A DNA stretch of 47,947 nt from the NCBI RefSeq assembly GCF_020618775.1, contig NZ_JAESVB010000024.1, forward strand, positions 1 through 47,947, given 5' to 3'. The stretch is from Acidisoma silvae. GTDB lineage: Bacteria; Pseudomonadota; Alphaproteobacteria; Acetobacterales; Acetobacteraceae. This document shows positions 36,557-45,579 of the stretch, piece after piece (within the stretch, counting starts at the first letter, position 1; each line of letters begins with the position of its first letter). The translations under genes were made by a program, and so were the position numbers. Under the pieces are notes generated by a model that was not told the origin of the DNA, searched no databases, and saw only the letters and a list, made by a program, of their open reading frames with translations.

Positions 36557-36654
36557 GGGCTTTGTCCTCGCAATGCAAAATGGGACGCCAGTGGTATGCG
36601 ATGCAGATGCGTCGAAACAATTCTGTGGCCAATTCCGAACCGCGGAGAAGTTTC

Positions 36655-36678
36655 TGTCAAGAAAATTTGTTTTTGACA
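36655..36678. promoter_or_regulatory. Imperfect palindrome in divergent promoter region
   Basis: TGTCAA (36655-36660) and TTGACA (36673-36678) are inverted around a 12-base AT-rich spacer, and 9 of 12 half-site positions match. It lies about 100 bp before the peptide-binding protein gene. It could be an operator for the XRE-cupin regulator, or -35 elements on both strands. Confidence 0.35.
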
Positions 36679-36928
36679 AAAATTTCATCACACTGATCGA
36701 GACTCAGGCAAAGAAAGAGAGATCGGGAATAAGGAAGACCAGCCATTTTTAGATCTTAGCGGAAAATTATGAGTAGAATCTAAGCACATCGTCGCAAGCC
36801 CGCGGTTTTGGTATTAATGAGTTGACCGTGCTCAATCGTTGAAATCAGGTGCCGGATATGTTTTCTACCTAGAAAGATGCTAGCGGCCATTTGAGACGGC
36901 CGTTCATTTATCTCTCGAGGAATGCCTT

Positions 36929-37537
36929 ATGTCGGTGTCCACACTGACCGAGACCATCGGCCGAACCCTAGCGGAGCTCCGACTGAGCCGCGGCTGGACT
37001 TTGAAGAAGCTCAGTGAGGCGACGGGCGTCAGCGTCCCAGTGTTGTCTAAGATCGAAAACAATCAGACCGGCATTTCTTTTGAGACAGCGATGAAGATTA
37101 TGGGGTCGCTTTCACTTTCTTTGGATGACCTCACGGCAGAGAAGCCTGAGCTTCCGCACATAAGCGGCCGGCGGGCGGTAAACCCTGCCGGATCCGCTTT
37201 AACGATCCCTTCAATGGGCCGCAGTTACGAATTATTTGCGACCGAACTTCGCCAAAAGCGAATGGTGCCGATGATCACGACCGTTAATAACCACAGCGCC
37301 GAAGAATGGGGCCCATTCAGCCGTCATGACGGCGAAGAATGGATGTATGTGTTGGACGGCAGCATCGAGTTACACACTGAGTTGTATGCGCCCCTGGTGA
37401 TGAAACAAGGAGATAGCGTGTACATTGACTCAGGCATGGGTCATGCAATGGTCGCGCTCAGCGAGTTACCAGCGCGCGTTCTTTCGGTTTATGCTGGTGC
37501 AGGCGAGCCCTTTGGCACGCCGAACTCTGACAAATAG
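36929..37537 (+). CDS. XRE-cupin transcriptional regulator
   Basis: The 202-residue regulator has an N-terminal HTH_3/XRE domain (LRLSRGWTLKKLSEATGVSV, PVLSKIENNQTGISF, residues 17-50) and a C-terminal cupin (PFSRHDGEEWMYVLDGSIEL with GDSVYIDSGMGHAMVALSEL, residues about 126-190). Members often sense amino acids or their products. A ribosome site AGGAA precedes the ATG. It is divergent from the peptide transport/peptidase operon, the usual place for its regulator. His and Glu residues in the cupin motifs suggest that metal binding is possible. Confidence 0.88.
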   Translation: MSVSTLTETIGRTLAELRLSRGWTLKKLSEATGVSVPVLSKIENNQTGISFETAMKIMGSLSLSLDDLTAEKPELPHISGRRAVNPAGSALTIPSMGRSYELFATELRQKRMVPMITTVNNHSAEEWGPFSRHDGEEWMYVLDGSIELHTELYAPLVMKQGDSVYIDSGMGHAMVALSELPARVLSVYAGAGEPFGTPNSDK

Positions 37538-37735
37538 TTTGATGTGTTGCTTTGCAGCGCTTTTTGCCCATTCCCGCTTGTCCAAAAGATTTAGCGAAGG
37601 AAGTATTCGACTCCCAATTTCTATAACTCGTCTCGGAATCAGGTATTAAGACTGTTGCAAGGTGTCAAGTCTTGCTCGCTGGGGTCTAGTGGGAAGAAGC
37701 CCTATTGGATAGATGGACGTTAACCAGAGCTATCA

Positions 37736-38392
37736 GCAAGCCATTTCTATGACTACGTTCTTTCAGCGGAATGCTACGCCATCCGCCTGTTTCTGGGCAT
37801 GATCGGACAAGCTTACGAATTGCGGCGTGTGGACGTTCATCCGGGTCGCGAACATCGGGAACCTCCTTTCCTGGCGATCAATCCGGCCGGCGAAATTCCC
37901 GTGATCGAGGATGGGGATTTCCGGATCGCCGATCAGGGCGCCATTCTCACCTATCTGGCGTGCACCTATGACGGCAGCGGGCAATGGTGCGCCGATGATG
38001 CGCAGACGCTGAGCCGCATCGTTTATTGGCTGAGCTTCGCCAGCGGCCCCTTGGCGGCCCTGCGGCGCTTGCGGGACCGGGATCTTTTCGCGATCCCGGG
38101 GAATGACGCGGCTTTGCAGGAGACGGCGAGCCAGGCGCTGCTCCTGCTGGAAGACAGCCTGTCCGCGATCGAGATCGCGGGCGGCGGCTGGTTTGCGGGT
38201 GGCAAGCCGAGCATCGCGGACGTCGCTATCTTTCCCGCCGTAGCCCTCTGCACGGAAGCGGGCTTTACTTTCGAGACAATGCCTGCCGTGTGGCGCTGGA
38301 CAGAACGTTTCAAGCGTCTGCCGAATTTCTCGGTTATGCCTGGTATCTTGCCCGTTCTAATTATAACGGACGTTGGTGGTGTTCAGGGTTGA
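37736..38392 (+). pseudogene. Glutathione S-transferase-like gene with damaged 5' end
   Basis: The protein frame begins to look like GST at YDYVLSAECYAIRLFLGMIG (37748 on), continues NPAGEIPVIEDGDFRIADQG with the conserved cis-Pro region, and ends in an all-helical domain with GGKPSIADVAIFPAVALCTE. The first start codon in this frame is ATG at 37799, inside the first helix, so translation from there gives 197 residues without strand b1. A nearby ATG at 37713 is in another frame; one added base near 37745 would join it (QQAIFYDYVLS). It is either a pseudogene with a 1-base deletion or a gene mis-sequenced there. It could act as a truncated protein. Confidence 0.65.
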
Positions 38393-38678
38393 TTAAATAA
38401 AAATTATCAAATTGGTTGCTTTCGAGGCATCTCATATTCAGTCAGCTTAGGAATTGCTCCTCAGATGTTCCCGACCTCCATTTGGTGAAAGTCGTATTTA
38501 GCATAAAGGTAATGGCGAGGATGTTAACGATTCAATGTAGAAACAATATAGAGGTGTCACCCTCTGCAAATTAGAAATGTCACTGCCTTTCGGTTCTGAG
38601 CGTCCGGAGCAATACCAATTCTGCAAAACTCTCAGAGTTTTGTTGCCTTAAGATTGTCAGCGAAAGTGTAGTATTTTG

Positions 38679-39605
38679 TTATTGCCAAACCTCAGTGTCT
38701 CTGCTGATCGCGCGTGCGAATAGAGCTATCTCAGGTAGGAAACCCAGTTCGGATGTTGGGATATAGGATACTGAGTATTCAAGCGGACTGATACTGGGGC
38801 GCTCAGACAAAACCTTCATGGTCTTCGCTTCGATCCCTTCTTTGAACAGACCAGGCGGCAACAGGCTTACGCCCACCCCCTTGCGAACAAGGGAAGCGAC
38901 AACGCTGACATTCCCGCAATAGCTGATACGTCGTGGCCGCACCCCGGCGTTCCGGAACCAGTTCTGCATGACGGAAGACACGCTGGCATCGTCAGGCGAT
39001 GCAATGATGGGGACATCCACCAGATCCGACGGTTCGATCGTGTTGTCACTTGCCATCAAATTCGGATGAGACATCCAACTCAGCGGGTAGGAACCGAGAG
39101 ATTGAGTGATCGCCTCGGGCAGCACGACAGGACCAGGAAGAAGTGCGATGTCTACACGTCGCGCTGCGAGTTTTTTGACGAGACGAGCGGAGAGATCTAC
39201 ATCCAATTCAACACTGATGGCCGGATATCGGTTGCCGACGCGTTCCAGCAATTTGTCCAGCCACGTGAGGGCGATGACCTCACTCACGCCCACGCGCATG
39301 GTGCCGCTGACACCCAGATCCTGGGCCGCTGCAGCTTTCAGCGCCGCAAAGTCAGCGACCATACGTTCAGCAACCTGAAGGCAGCGCCGGCCGCTTAATG
39401 TCAAGACCACCTGTGCTTTTTCTCGCCGAAACAGGGCAGAGCCTAGTTCCTGCTCCAATTCATTGATGCGCCGCGTGATCGCAGGTTGCGTCAGCCGAAG
39501 ATGCCGGGCAGCCGCGCTGAAGCTTCCCAAACGGGTGATCCACAGAAGGGTTTCCAGGCTACGAATGTTCACGGCATACCATAACAAAGACGCATGACCA
39601 TCCAT
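38679..39605 (-). CDS. LysR-type regulator, divergent from M24 operon
   Basis: The 308-residue LTTR has the winged HTH at its N-terminus (SLETLLWITRLGSFSAAARH, LRLTQPAITRRINELEQELG) and a periplasmic-protein-like effector domain (GTMRVGVSEVIALTWLDKLL, GVGVSLLPPGLF). The start at ATG 39605 is chosen because the longer frame to 39698 adds a hydrophobic tail unlike LTTRs; a GTG a few codons later is an alternative. It is divergent from the M24/ABC operon and probably activates it. Confidence 0.88.
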   Translation of the reverse strand: MDGHASLLWYAVNIRSLETLLWITRLGSFSAAARHLRLTQPAITRRINELEQELGSALFRREKAQVVLTLSGRRCLQVAERMVADFAALKAAAAQDLGVSGTMRVGVSEVIALTWLDKLLERVGNRYPAISVELDVDLSARLVKKLAARRVDIALLPGPVVLPEAITQSLGSYPLSWMSHPNLMASDNTIEPSDLVDVPIIASPDDASVSSVMQNWFRNAGVRPRRISYCGNVSVVASLVRKGVGVSLLPPGLFKEGIEAKTMKVLSERPSISPLEYSVSYIPTSELGFLPEIALFARAISRDTEVWQ

Positions 39606-39664
39606 GAACCGATTTTTCTTGTCAATGAGAATAATATTGACGCAAGATACAGACGCTAGACGCG

Positions 39665-39677
39665 ATATTTCGAATAT
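39665..39677. promoter_or_regulatory. Candidate LysR binding site
   Basis: ATATTTCGAATAT is a short dyad (ATATT-TCG-AATAT) with T-N11-A type spacing in the divergent LysR/M24 region. Only its position and symmetry support this. Confidence 0.35.
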
Positions 39678-39806
39678 AGTTAAATATATCAAATTCAATT
39701 ACAGTACATTCAACGCGCTTCTAAAACATTAAGAGCATAATATTTAGTTTTAACGTGAATGCCGCCGTCTTTCGGCAGGCCTTTTCAAATCTAAAAAGGG
39801 TCGGCG

Positions 39807-40937
39807 ATGAAACCTTCCGCGCGTGATCTCATGAATGTCGATCGCATGGCGGCTCAGATGGATGCCCGTGGCGTCGATGCCGTTGTCGCCCGCGCAGGGA
39901 TCAATCTGGCCTATCTGGCGGGCTTCGCTTTCCCGGGAACCCTTGCCCGCCATGTCGATCTCGTCGACTCACCGCGCGCGGTCTATCTTGTCTGGCCGCG
40001 AACCGGTGAGCCTAGGATTATTGCGAACACCATCGCTGCCCCTCTCGCCCAACGGGACTCATGGATCGAGGCCTTCGATCTTTATGAAGGCTATCGAGAG
40101 AAGCCGGTCGAGGCCTTGATTAAGACCCTGACTGCGATGGGTCTGCGCAGCGCCACTGTTGCTTTCGAGACCGAGTATACCAATGCCGCGGACTGGGAGA
40201 GCCTGCGCACACAACTGCCGCGTATGCAGATGGTCGACTCATCAGAGCTTATGGAGCAGGTGCGTGCAATCAAGACCCCGGCCGAGATTGCGCGCTTACG
40301 CGAAGGGGCGCGCGTGCTCGACCACGCTTTCCTGAAGCATTTTGCGACCGCGCGGCCCGGCATGCGAGAGCGGGACCTTCATGGTGCCATCGTGGCGGAA
40401 TGCATCGCGGGCGGCTCAGAATTCACCCATGGCATTCTGAATTCATCGCGCAATACCCTGCCTTATGGCGGCGAGAGCGATTTTGTGTTTCAGGCCGGTG
40501 ATGCCATCCGGACCGATTACGTGGCTTACTTCAAAGGCTATCCGGGCCATCAGTCGCGCTGCGCCGTCATTGGTCAGCCGACTCCTGAGCAGACCCGCGA
40601 CTATCACGTGATCCGCGACATCTATCGCGCGGTGAATGAGCAGCTGTTGCCGGGACGTACCGCCGGAGAGATTTATCAGTTTGCCAAGGATCAGTTTGCG
40701 GCGGCGGGCACGTCCTATTCCAGCATCATAGCGGGCCACAGTGTCGGTTGTTGGTGGCATCAGCAGGAACCTGTTATCGCGCGCGGCAATCCGAGACGTC
40801 TGGAGAGTGGCATGGTGATTGCCATGGAACCCTTCGTGAACCACTGGCATATACAGGACATGTTGTTGATCACGGATCACGGGCCGGAACTGCTATCTCC
40901 TGACTTCAATACGGATGAGATCTTCGCCTGCGGCTGA
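39807..40937 (+). CDS. M24-fold hydrolase with altered active site
   Basis: The 376-residue protein has the two-domain creatinase/Xaa-Pro peptidase (M24) layout: an N-terminal Creatinase_N domain (MDARGVDAVVARAGINLAYL) and a pita-bread domain from about residue 165 (RAIKTPAEIARLREGARVLD). Three usual active-site positions are changed: the catalytic His of the N-x-L-P-H site is Tyr (SSRNTLPYGG), the second metal Asp of GYxSDxTR is His (GYPGHQSR), and the last Glu of TEDG is Asp (ITDHG). Asp of IRTDYV, His of AGHSVG and Glu of MEPFV remain. This suggests a metal-independent or altered enzyme, as with creatinase and ectoine hydrolase in this fold. It is first of a five-gene operon with a polar amino-acid ABC transporter. 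Confidence 0.85.
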   Translation: MKPSARDLMNVDRMAAQMDARGVDAVVARAGINLAYLAGFAFPGTLARHVDLVDSPRAVYLVWPRTGEPRIIANTIAAPLAQRDSWIEAFDLYEGYREKPVEALIKTLTAMGLRSATVAFETEYTNAADWESLRTQLPRMQMVDSSELMEQVRAIKTPAEIARLREGARVLDHAFLKHFATARPGMRERDLHGAIVAECIAGGSEFTHGILNSSRNTLPYGGESDFVFQAGDAIRTDYVAYFKGYPGHQSRCAVIGQPTPEQTRDYHVIRDIYRAVNEQLLPGRTAGEIYQFAKDQFAAAGTSYSSIIAGHSVGCWWHQQEPVIARGNPRRLESGMVIAMEPFVNHWHIQDMLLITDHGPELLSPDFNTDEIFACG

Positions 40938-40997
40938 TCAACCGTCCAACCCCATTACCAAATAAACCGCTTCTTAGCCCCAGGGAGAGACATCGCC

Positions 40998-41855
40998 ATG
41001 AATGATCTTTGTGACTTCAGCCTTCCGCGCCGCCGCTTGCTCAAGGCAGCGGGTGTATCACTGGCGGCGTCAGGCCTGTTTGCCGGCGGCAGCCGATCGG
41101 CGCGAGCGGAGACGACATGGAAAGCTGTACAAAAGCGCGGCGTGCTGAATATCGCGACAGAGATGCAATTCGCGCCATGGGACATGATCGCGGATGGCAA
41201 ATATGCCGGCGCGAACCGCGAACTGATTGACGCCGTTGGGGCAAAGTTGAAAATCAAAGTGACGTATAATGATATTCCCTGGGATGGCATTCTGCCGGGC
41301 GTCGAAGCCGGGCGCTTTGATCTTTGCATCGCACCGGTGATGGCAACGAAGGAGCGTCTCACGCACTACGCCTTTACCAACCCGATCGGCGCGGCAACCG
41401 CCGCACTCGTGAAAAAGGCCAATGACACAAGCATCAAGACGGCGCGCGATATCTCTGGTAAGATCGTCGGCGTGCAGAAAGGGTCTCATGTGGTCATGGA
41501 TCTCCAGTCTTTTTCGGCAACACTCCCGAAGCCGGTCGAAATCCACGAATATCTAGATAACAGTCAGGCCTATGCCGATCTTGCATCGGGCCGGTTGGAT
41601 GCCGTGGCCAATTCCTCACCCAGCCTCGCCTACCTCGCGCAGAAACGCCCGGAGACCTTTGCCCTGGTCTCGCCGCCGTTCGGGAAACCCACTTACCTGT
41701 GCTGGGTTGCACGGCATGACGATACGGCCTTGATTGAGGCCATTAACGGAGCGCTGCATGCGATCACCGAAGATGGTCAGATCGCCGCGATCCAGAAAAA
41801 ATGGTTTGGTGTCGTGACCCCGCTGCCGCAGTCACTTCCCACGCCCGTTATCTGA
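40998..41855 (+). CDS. Amino-acid-type solute-binding protein, family 3, Tat signal
   Basis: The 285-residue binding protein begins with a Tat signal (PRRRLLKAAGVSLAASGLFA, ending ARAET). The SBP_bac_3 domain starts at about residue 45 (RGVLNIATEMQFAPWDMIAD), with IKVTYNDIPWDGILPGVEAG and DLCIAPVMATKERLTHYAFT, which contains the expected ligand-binding Arg region. It delivers a polar amino acid or amide to the following permeases. It lies 60 bases after the M24 gene. Confidence 0.9.
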   Translation: MNDLCDFSLPRRRLLKAAGVSLAASGLFAGGSRSARAETTWKAVQKRGVLNIATEMQFAPWDMIADGKYAGANRELIDAVGAKLKIKVTYNDIPWDGILPGVEAGRFDLCIAPVMATKERLTHYAFTNPIGAATAALVKKANDTSIKTARDISGKIVGVQKGSHVVMDLQSFSATLPKPVEIHEYLDNSQAYADLASGRLDAVANSSPSLAYLAQKRPETFALVSPPFGKPTYLCWVARHDDTALIEAINGALHAITEDGQIAAIQKKWFGVVTPLPQSLPTPVI

Positions 41856-41899
41856 GCATGTAGCATTCTAAGACAACAGGGAAGACCTTCAGGCCGCAC

Positions 41900-42556
41900 A
41901 TGCAGTTTGGCGTTATAATCGATGCATTTCCCTATCTGCTGCAGGCATCGATCGCGACGATCGGTTATACGGCTAGCGGCATCGTTGTAGGTGCCGCGTT
42001 GGCGATTGTCGTTTGCGCCGCCCGCTTCGCAAATTCCATCCTATTTCAGCGTGCGGCGCTCGCCTATGTCAGCTTCTGCCGTGGCGTGCCGCTTCTTGTC
42101 ATGCTGATGCTGATTTTCTATCTGCTGCCGCTCATCGGAATCCTTGTGCCTGCATCCGTGAGCGCCGTGCTTGCACTGGGGCTTTGCACCAGTGGCTATC
42201 TGGCAGAGATGCTGCGCGGTTCGCTTACGGCCATTCCACGAGGACAGGCCGAGGCAGCGCAGGCCTTCGGGATGACCGGAATCGACACCTGGCGGCGCGT
42301 TCTGCTTCCGCAAGCCATCCGAACATGCTTGCCGCAGGTCATTGGTGAATTCATCGCGCTCATGAAAGCCTCTTCCCTGATTTCTGTCATCGGCATATCG
42401 GAACTAACGCGGGTGAGCATGAATATCGCGGCCGATACCTACCGGCCGCTGGAAGCCTATATCGGCGCGGGCATTTTCTATCTTGCGATCAATCTCTGCC
42501 TTGCTGGTTTGGGAACTCTGGCTGAGCGACATTTCAGCCGGGGCATCATCGCATGA
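41900..42556 (+). CDS. Polar amino-acid ABC permease 1
   Basis: The 218-residue HisMQ-family permease has about five membrane segments. VSFCRGVPLLVMLMLIFYLL is the typical RGTPL-type segment; the EAA loop reads RGQAEAAQAFGMTGIDTWRR followed by VLLPQAIRTCLPQVIGEF. It overlaps the second permease gene by four bases, as usual for a HisQ/HisM pair. Confidence 0.9.
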   Translation: MQFGVIIDAFPYLLQASIATIGYTASGIVVGAALAIVVCAARFANSILFQRAALAYVSFCRGVPLLVMLMLIFYLLPLIGILVPASVSAVLALGLCTSGYLAEMLRGSLTAIPRGQAEAAQAFGMTGIDTWRRVLLPQAIRTCLPQVIGEFIALMKASSLISVIGISELTRVSMNIAADTYRPLEAYIGAGIFYLAINLCLAGLGTLAERHFSRGIIA

Positions 42557-43233
42557 ACATGCTCCAGACCCTGTGGCATTATGCGCCGCTTTTATTGAGC
42601 GGTGCTGGCGTCACCTTATGGACCTGGCTGCTTGGTTCAGTGCTCGGGCTCGCGATTGGCGCGAGCGTAGCTTTGCTGCGGCGTTTGCCTGTCCGCCCGT
42701 TGCAATGGGTCTTGCGCATTTATATCGAGATCATCCGCGGCACACCGTTTCTGCTGCAACTGTTTCTGCTTTATTCCGGTGGGCCTTCCATTGGCATTCG
42801 TCTGTCTGCTTTGACAGCTGGTGTCGTCTGTTTGGGCGTTCATGCTGGGGCCTATTTTGCCGAAGTATTCCGCGCAGGGTTTGAGGGGCTGCCCAAGGGT
42901 CAGATCGAAGCAGCGTCCAGCTTTGGCATGACATCTTTCCAGATTCTCTATCGTATCAGCCTGCCAACCATGCTGGTTGCGATCTTCCCTTCCATCGTCT
43001 CGATACTGATCAGCTTGTCCAAAGAGACGGTGATACTTTCCATTATCACGGTGCCAAATCTCATGTACCAGGTCCAAAGCATGACGGTTGAAACCTATTC
43101 CGCATTCTCCGGCATCGCCGCTTTGGCCGTCTTCTACTGGGTTTTCGTGGAATGCGTCGCCCGGTTCAGTGCCTTGATCGAATATCGGCTCACTCTTTTC
43201 GCGCGCCGTGACAGCGCCGAGGTACGTGCATGA
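42553..43233 (+). CDS. Polar amino-acid ABC permease 2
   Basis: The 226-residue second permease has the HisMQ features [20 protein letters not shown] and [20 protein letters not shown], then [15 protein letters not shown]. Five membrane segments are expected. It overlaps both neighbours by four bases. With the first permease it should form a heterodimeric channel. Confidence 0.9.
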   Translation: MNMLQTLWHYAPLLLSGAGVTLWTWLLGSVLGLAIGASVALLRRLPVRPLQWVLRIYIEIIRGTPFLLQLFLLYSGGPSIGIRLSALTAGVVCLGVHAGAYFAEVFRAGFEGLPKGQIEAASSFGMTSFQILYRISLPTMLVAIFPSIVSILISLSKETVILSIITVPNLMYQVQSMTVETYSAFSGIAALAVFYWVFVECVARFSALIEYRLTLFARRDSAEVRA

Positions 43234-44015
43234 ACAAGGTTCCGAAAATAGCAATCCGCGATGTATGTAAACGCTTCGGAACACTGACCGTACTAGATGG
43301 CGTCAGCTTGGACGTTCATCAGTCCGAAGTGGTCTGTTTGATCGGTGCCAGTGGTTCGGGCAAAAGCACGCTCTTGCGCTGCATCAATTTTCTTGAAGCC
43401 TATGATGCCGGGGAAATTCGCATCGACGGTCACCTCATGGGGTATGTCGATGCTGCGCAAAAGCAAAGACGGCCGATGTCCGATCGCATGCTGCGGCAGG
43501 CGCGGCGCGATATTGGATTTGTCTTCCAGCAGTTCAATCTCTGGCCGCATATGTCCGTCATTCAGAATGTGATGGAACCATTATTGCGGGTGAGGGGATT
43601 GTCGGCCGAGGTCGCCGTCAAACGCGGGGAGGTCGCGCTTGATAGGGTGGGTCTTACAGACAAACGGAATAGCTATCCATTACGACTGTCCGGCGGCCAG
43701 CAACAACGCGTGGCAATCGCGCGGGCGCTCGCGATGGAGCCGAGCCTCATGCTGTTCGATGAGCCGACCTCTTCACTGGATCCGGAATTGGTCGGCGAAG
43801 TCTTGCAGGTGATGAAAGGGCTTGCCGCTGAGGGCATGACAATGGTGGTCGTAACCCATGAAATGGGATTTGCGGCTCACGTTGCGGATCGTGTCGCCTT
43901 TCTGGATCGCGGCCGGATTATTGACGTTGGTCCATCGCAGCAGGTGCTTCATGAAAGCAAGGAAGCCCGCGTGCAACAGTTCCTGCAAACCTATCATGAT
44001 CGGACAAATTTTTAG
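43230..44015 (+). CDS. Polar amino-acid ABC ATPase (GlnQ/HisP-like)
   Basis: The 261-residue ATPase contains Walker [19 protein letters not shown], the Q-loop [20 protein letters not shown], signature [17 protein letters not shown], Walker [21 protein letters not shown] and the H-loop [10 protein letters not shown]. It is the last gene of the M24-SBP-permease-permease-ATPase operon. Confidence 0.92.
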   Translation: MNKVPKIAIRDVCKRFGTLTVLDGVSLDVHQSEVVCLIGASGSGKSTLLRCINFLEAYDAGEIRIDGHLMGYVDAAQKQRRPMSDRMLRQARRDIGFVFQQFNLWPHMSVIQNVMEPLLRVRGLSAEVAVKRGEVALDRVGLTDKRNSYPLRLSGGQQQRVAIARALAMEPSLMLFDEPTSSLDPELVGEVLQVMKGLAAEGMTMVVVTHEMGFAAHVADRVAFLDRGRIIDVGPSQQVLHESKEARVQQFLQTYHDRTNF

Positions 44016-44491
44016 GCTGAGCACAGTTGCTTTTGGCCAATGGTCCTTTGGTTCACAGATGACAACGGCAAAGCACTCGTACACCGGGTTATCGGTGGTC
44101 TCTCAGAAGCAATCGTCCGGCGTCCACACCCGCCTACGGTCAATTTGCGCCCAGGCCGCGCATGGAGATTGAAGGTGGCAAACTTGTCTATATTGGCGCC
44201 GGAGCGATTGCCAATATCTACCACCGTTCTTGCCAGCTAAGAGCCCGGAACCGCCAGAACGCATTCACCAGTCATATGAAGTGCGGCTTGGCTATGATCC
44301 CAAGGGTCGATGATGCAACCGATCAGCGGTGGATCATGCTGCATCATCAAGTGAAACCCCCTCGTCATGACATTGGGGCCGTCTGAGCTTTGGTGACGAC
44401 GAGTAAGATCGGCCCGGGCTCGATGAACCGAACGGCATGTCTGACGGGAACGTCTTACATCCTCGGTTCCCTTGGATAAGCGCTTAGGGAG
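44016..44491. other. Intergenic region, no recognised gene
   Basis: A short plus frame from 44162 (MEIEGGKLVYIGAGAIANIY) and others nearby show no family I can name. The region may hold gene debris. Confidence 0.35.
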
Positions 44492-44521
44492 ACAGGCGAG
44501 TGTCTGCCTATCGCCTGTTTT
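44492..44521. terminator. Hairpin terminator between convergent genes
   Basis: ACAGGCGA (44492-44499) and TCGCCTGT (44511-44518) form a perfect 8-bp stem with an 11-base loop, followed by TTT. It lies just past the end of the minus-strand aldo-keto reductase gene and could stop either transcript. Confidence 0.5.
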
Positions 44522-44525
44522 CATG

Positions 44526-45506
44526 TCATGCAAAGCCCGCAACGGCGTGCGGAACATAGGGCGCTTCAAGCGCCTCCACTTCCGCATAAGTCAATTCGAG
44601 ATCAACGGCCGCTACGGCATCCGCCAGATGATGCGGCTTGGTGGCGCCCACGATCGGCGACGTTATCGCCGACTTGCCCAGCAGCCAAGCGAGCGCGACC
44701 TGCGCGCGGGGAACCCCCCGGCTCTCAGCGATTGTGCGTACGGCGTCCACAACGCGACGGTCTGCATCGCCCGCCTTGGCGTAAAGCGATTTGCCAAACT
44801 CGTCTGTCTCGGAACGCGCGCTGGCTTCGTCCCAATCCCGCGTCAGACGTCCGCGCGCGAGCGGGCTCCAGGGAATGACGCCGATATGTTCCTGTTTGCA
44901 GAGCGGCAGCATTTCACGCTCCTCCTCACGGTAGAGGAGATTCAGGTAGTTCTGCATGGTGACGAATTTTGTCCAGCCGTGGCGCTCGGCGATGGCAAGT
45001 GCCTGCGCGAATTGCCAAGCATACATAGATGAGGCACCGATATAGCGCGCCTTTCCAGCCTTCACGATGTCGTGCAAGGCTTCAAGCGTTTCTTCAATCG
45101 GTGTCGTGTAATCCCAACGATGGATCTGATAAAGGTCGATATAATCGGTGCCCAGGCGGCGTAGGCTTGCGTCGACCTCACTCATGATGGCGCGGCGGGA
45201 GAGGCCGCCACCGTTCGGCCCGGGTCGCATGCGGCCATGCACCTTCGTCGCGATGACGACCTCATCTCGTGTCGCGAAGTCTTTAAAAGCACGCCCAACT
45301 ATTTCCTCGCTGGTTCCGTCTGAATAGACATTCGCGGTGTCGAAGAAGTTGATGCCCGCTTCCAAGGCCTGGCGTATGAAGGGACGGCTTTCTTCTTCGG
45401 GTAAGGTCCAAGGATGGTTGCCGCGTTCGGGAATACCGTAACTCATGCAGCCAAGGCAAATTCGGGAAACATCGAGGCCAGTGCCACCCAGTTTCGTGTA
45501 TTTCAT
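44526..45506 (-). CDS. yajO: YajO-like aldo-keto reductase
   Basis: The 326-residue protein matches the E. coli YajO pattern closely: LGCMSYGIPERGNHPWTLPE, GINFFDTANVYSDGTSEEIV, LYQIHRWDYTTPIEETLEAL and VIPWSPLARGRLTRDW. The catalytic tetrad Asp, Tyr, Lys and His is present (FDTANVY, ATKVHG, QIHRWD). It reduces aldehydes or sugar-type carbonyls with NADPH in the cytoplasm. The start is ATG 45506, with GGAAAAG upstream; a longer frame to 45677 runs into the preceding SDR gene. It follows the SDR gene in the same operon. Confidence 0.9.
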   Translation of the reverse strand: MKYTKLGGTGLDVSRICLGCMSYGIPERGNHPWTLPEEESRPFIRQALEAGINFFDTANVYSDGTSEEIVGRAFKDFATRDEVVIATKVHGRMRPGPNGGGLSRRAIMSEVDASLRRLGTDYIDLYQIHRWDYTTPIEETLEALHDIVKAGKARYIGASSMYAWQFAQALAIAERHGWTKFVTMQNYLNLLYREEEREMLPLCKQEHIGVIPWSPLARGRLTRDWDEASARSETDEFGKSLYAKAGDADRRVVDAVRTIAESRGVPRAQVALAWLLGKSAITSPIVGATKPHHLADAVAAVDLELTYAEVEALEAPYVPHAVAGFA

Positions 45507-45579
45507 ATGCGGCTTTTCCTGTGATGAGAGAATGTGGCGGCCAACCCATGAGTTGACCGCGATGCGCGGGCAAGCCTTG

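Noticed and set aside
39807-44015. Ectoine uptake and degradation cluster
   Set aside because: Transporter type and M24 fold fit, but the other ectoine catabolic genes are absent and the M24 active-site pattern does not let me assign ectoine as substrate.
44016-44400. Short frames after the ABC ATPase gene (MEIEGGKLVYIGAGAIANIY)
   Set aside because: Looks faintly coding, but no family could be assigned and no start or operon context supports it.
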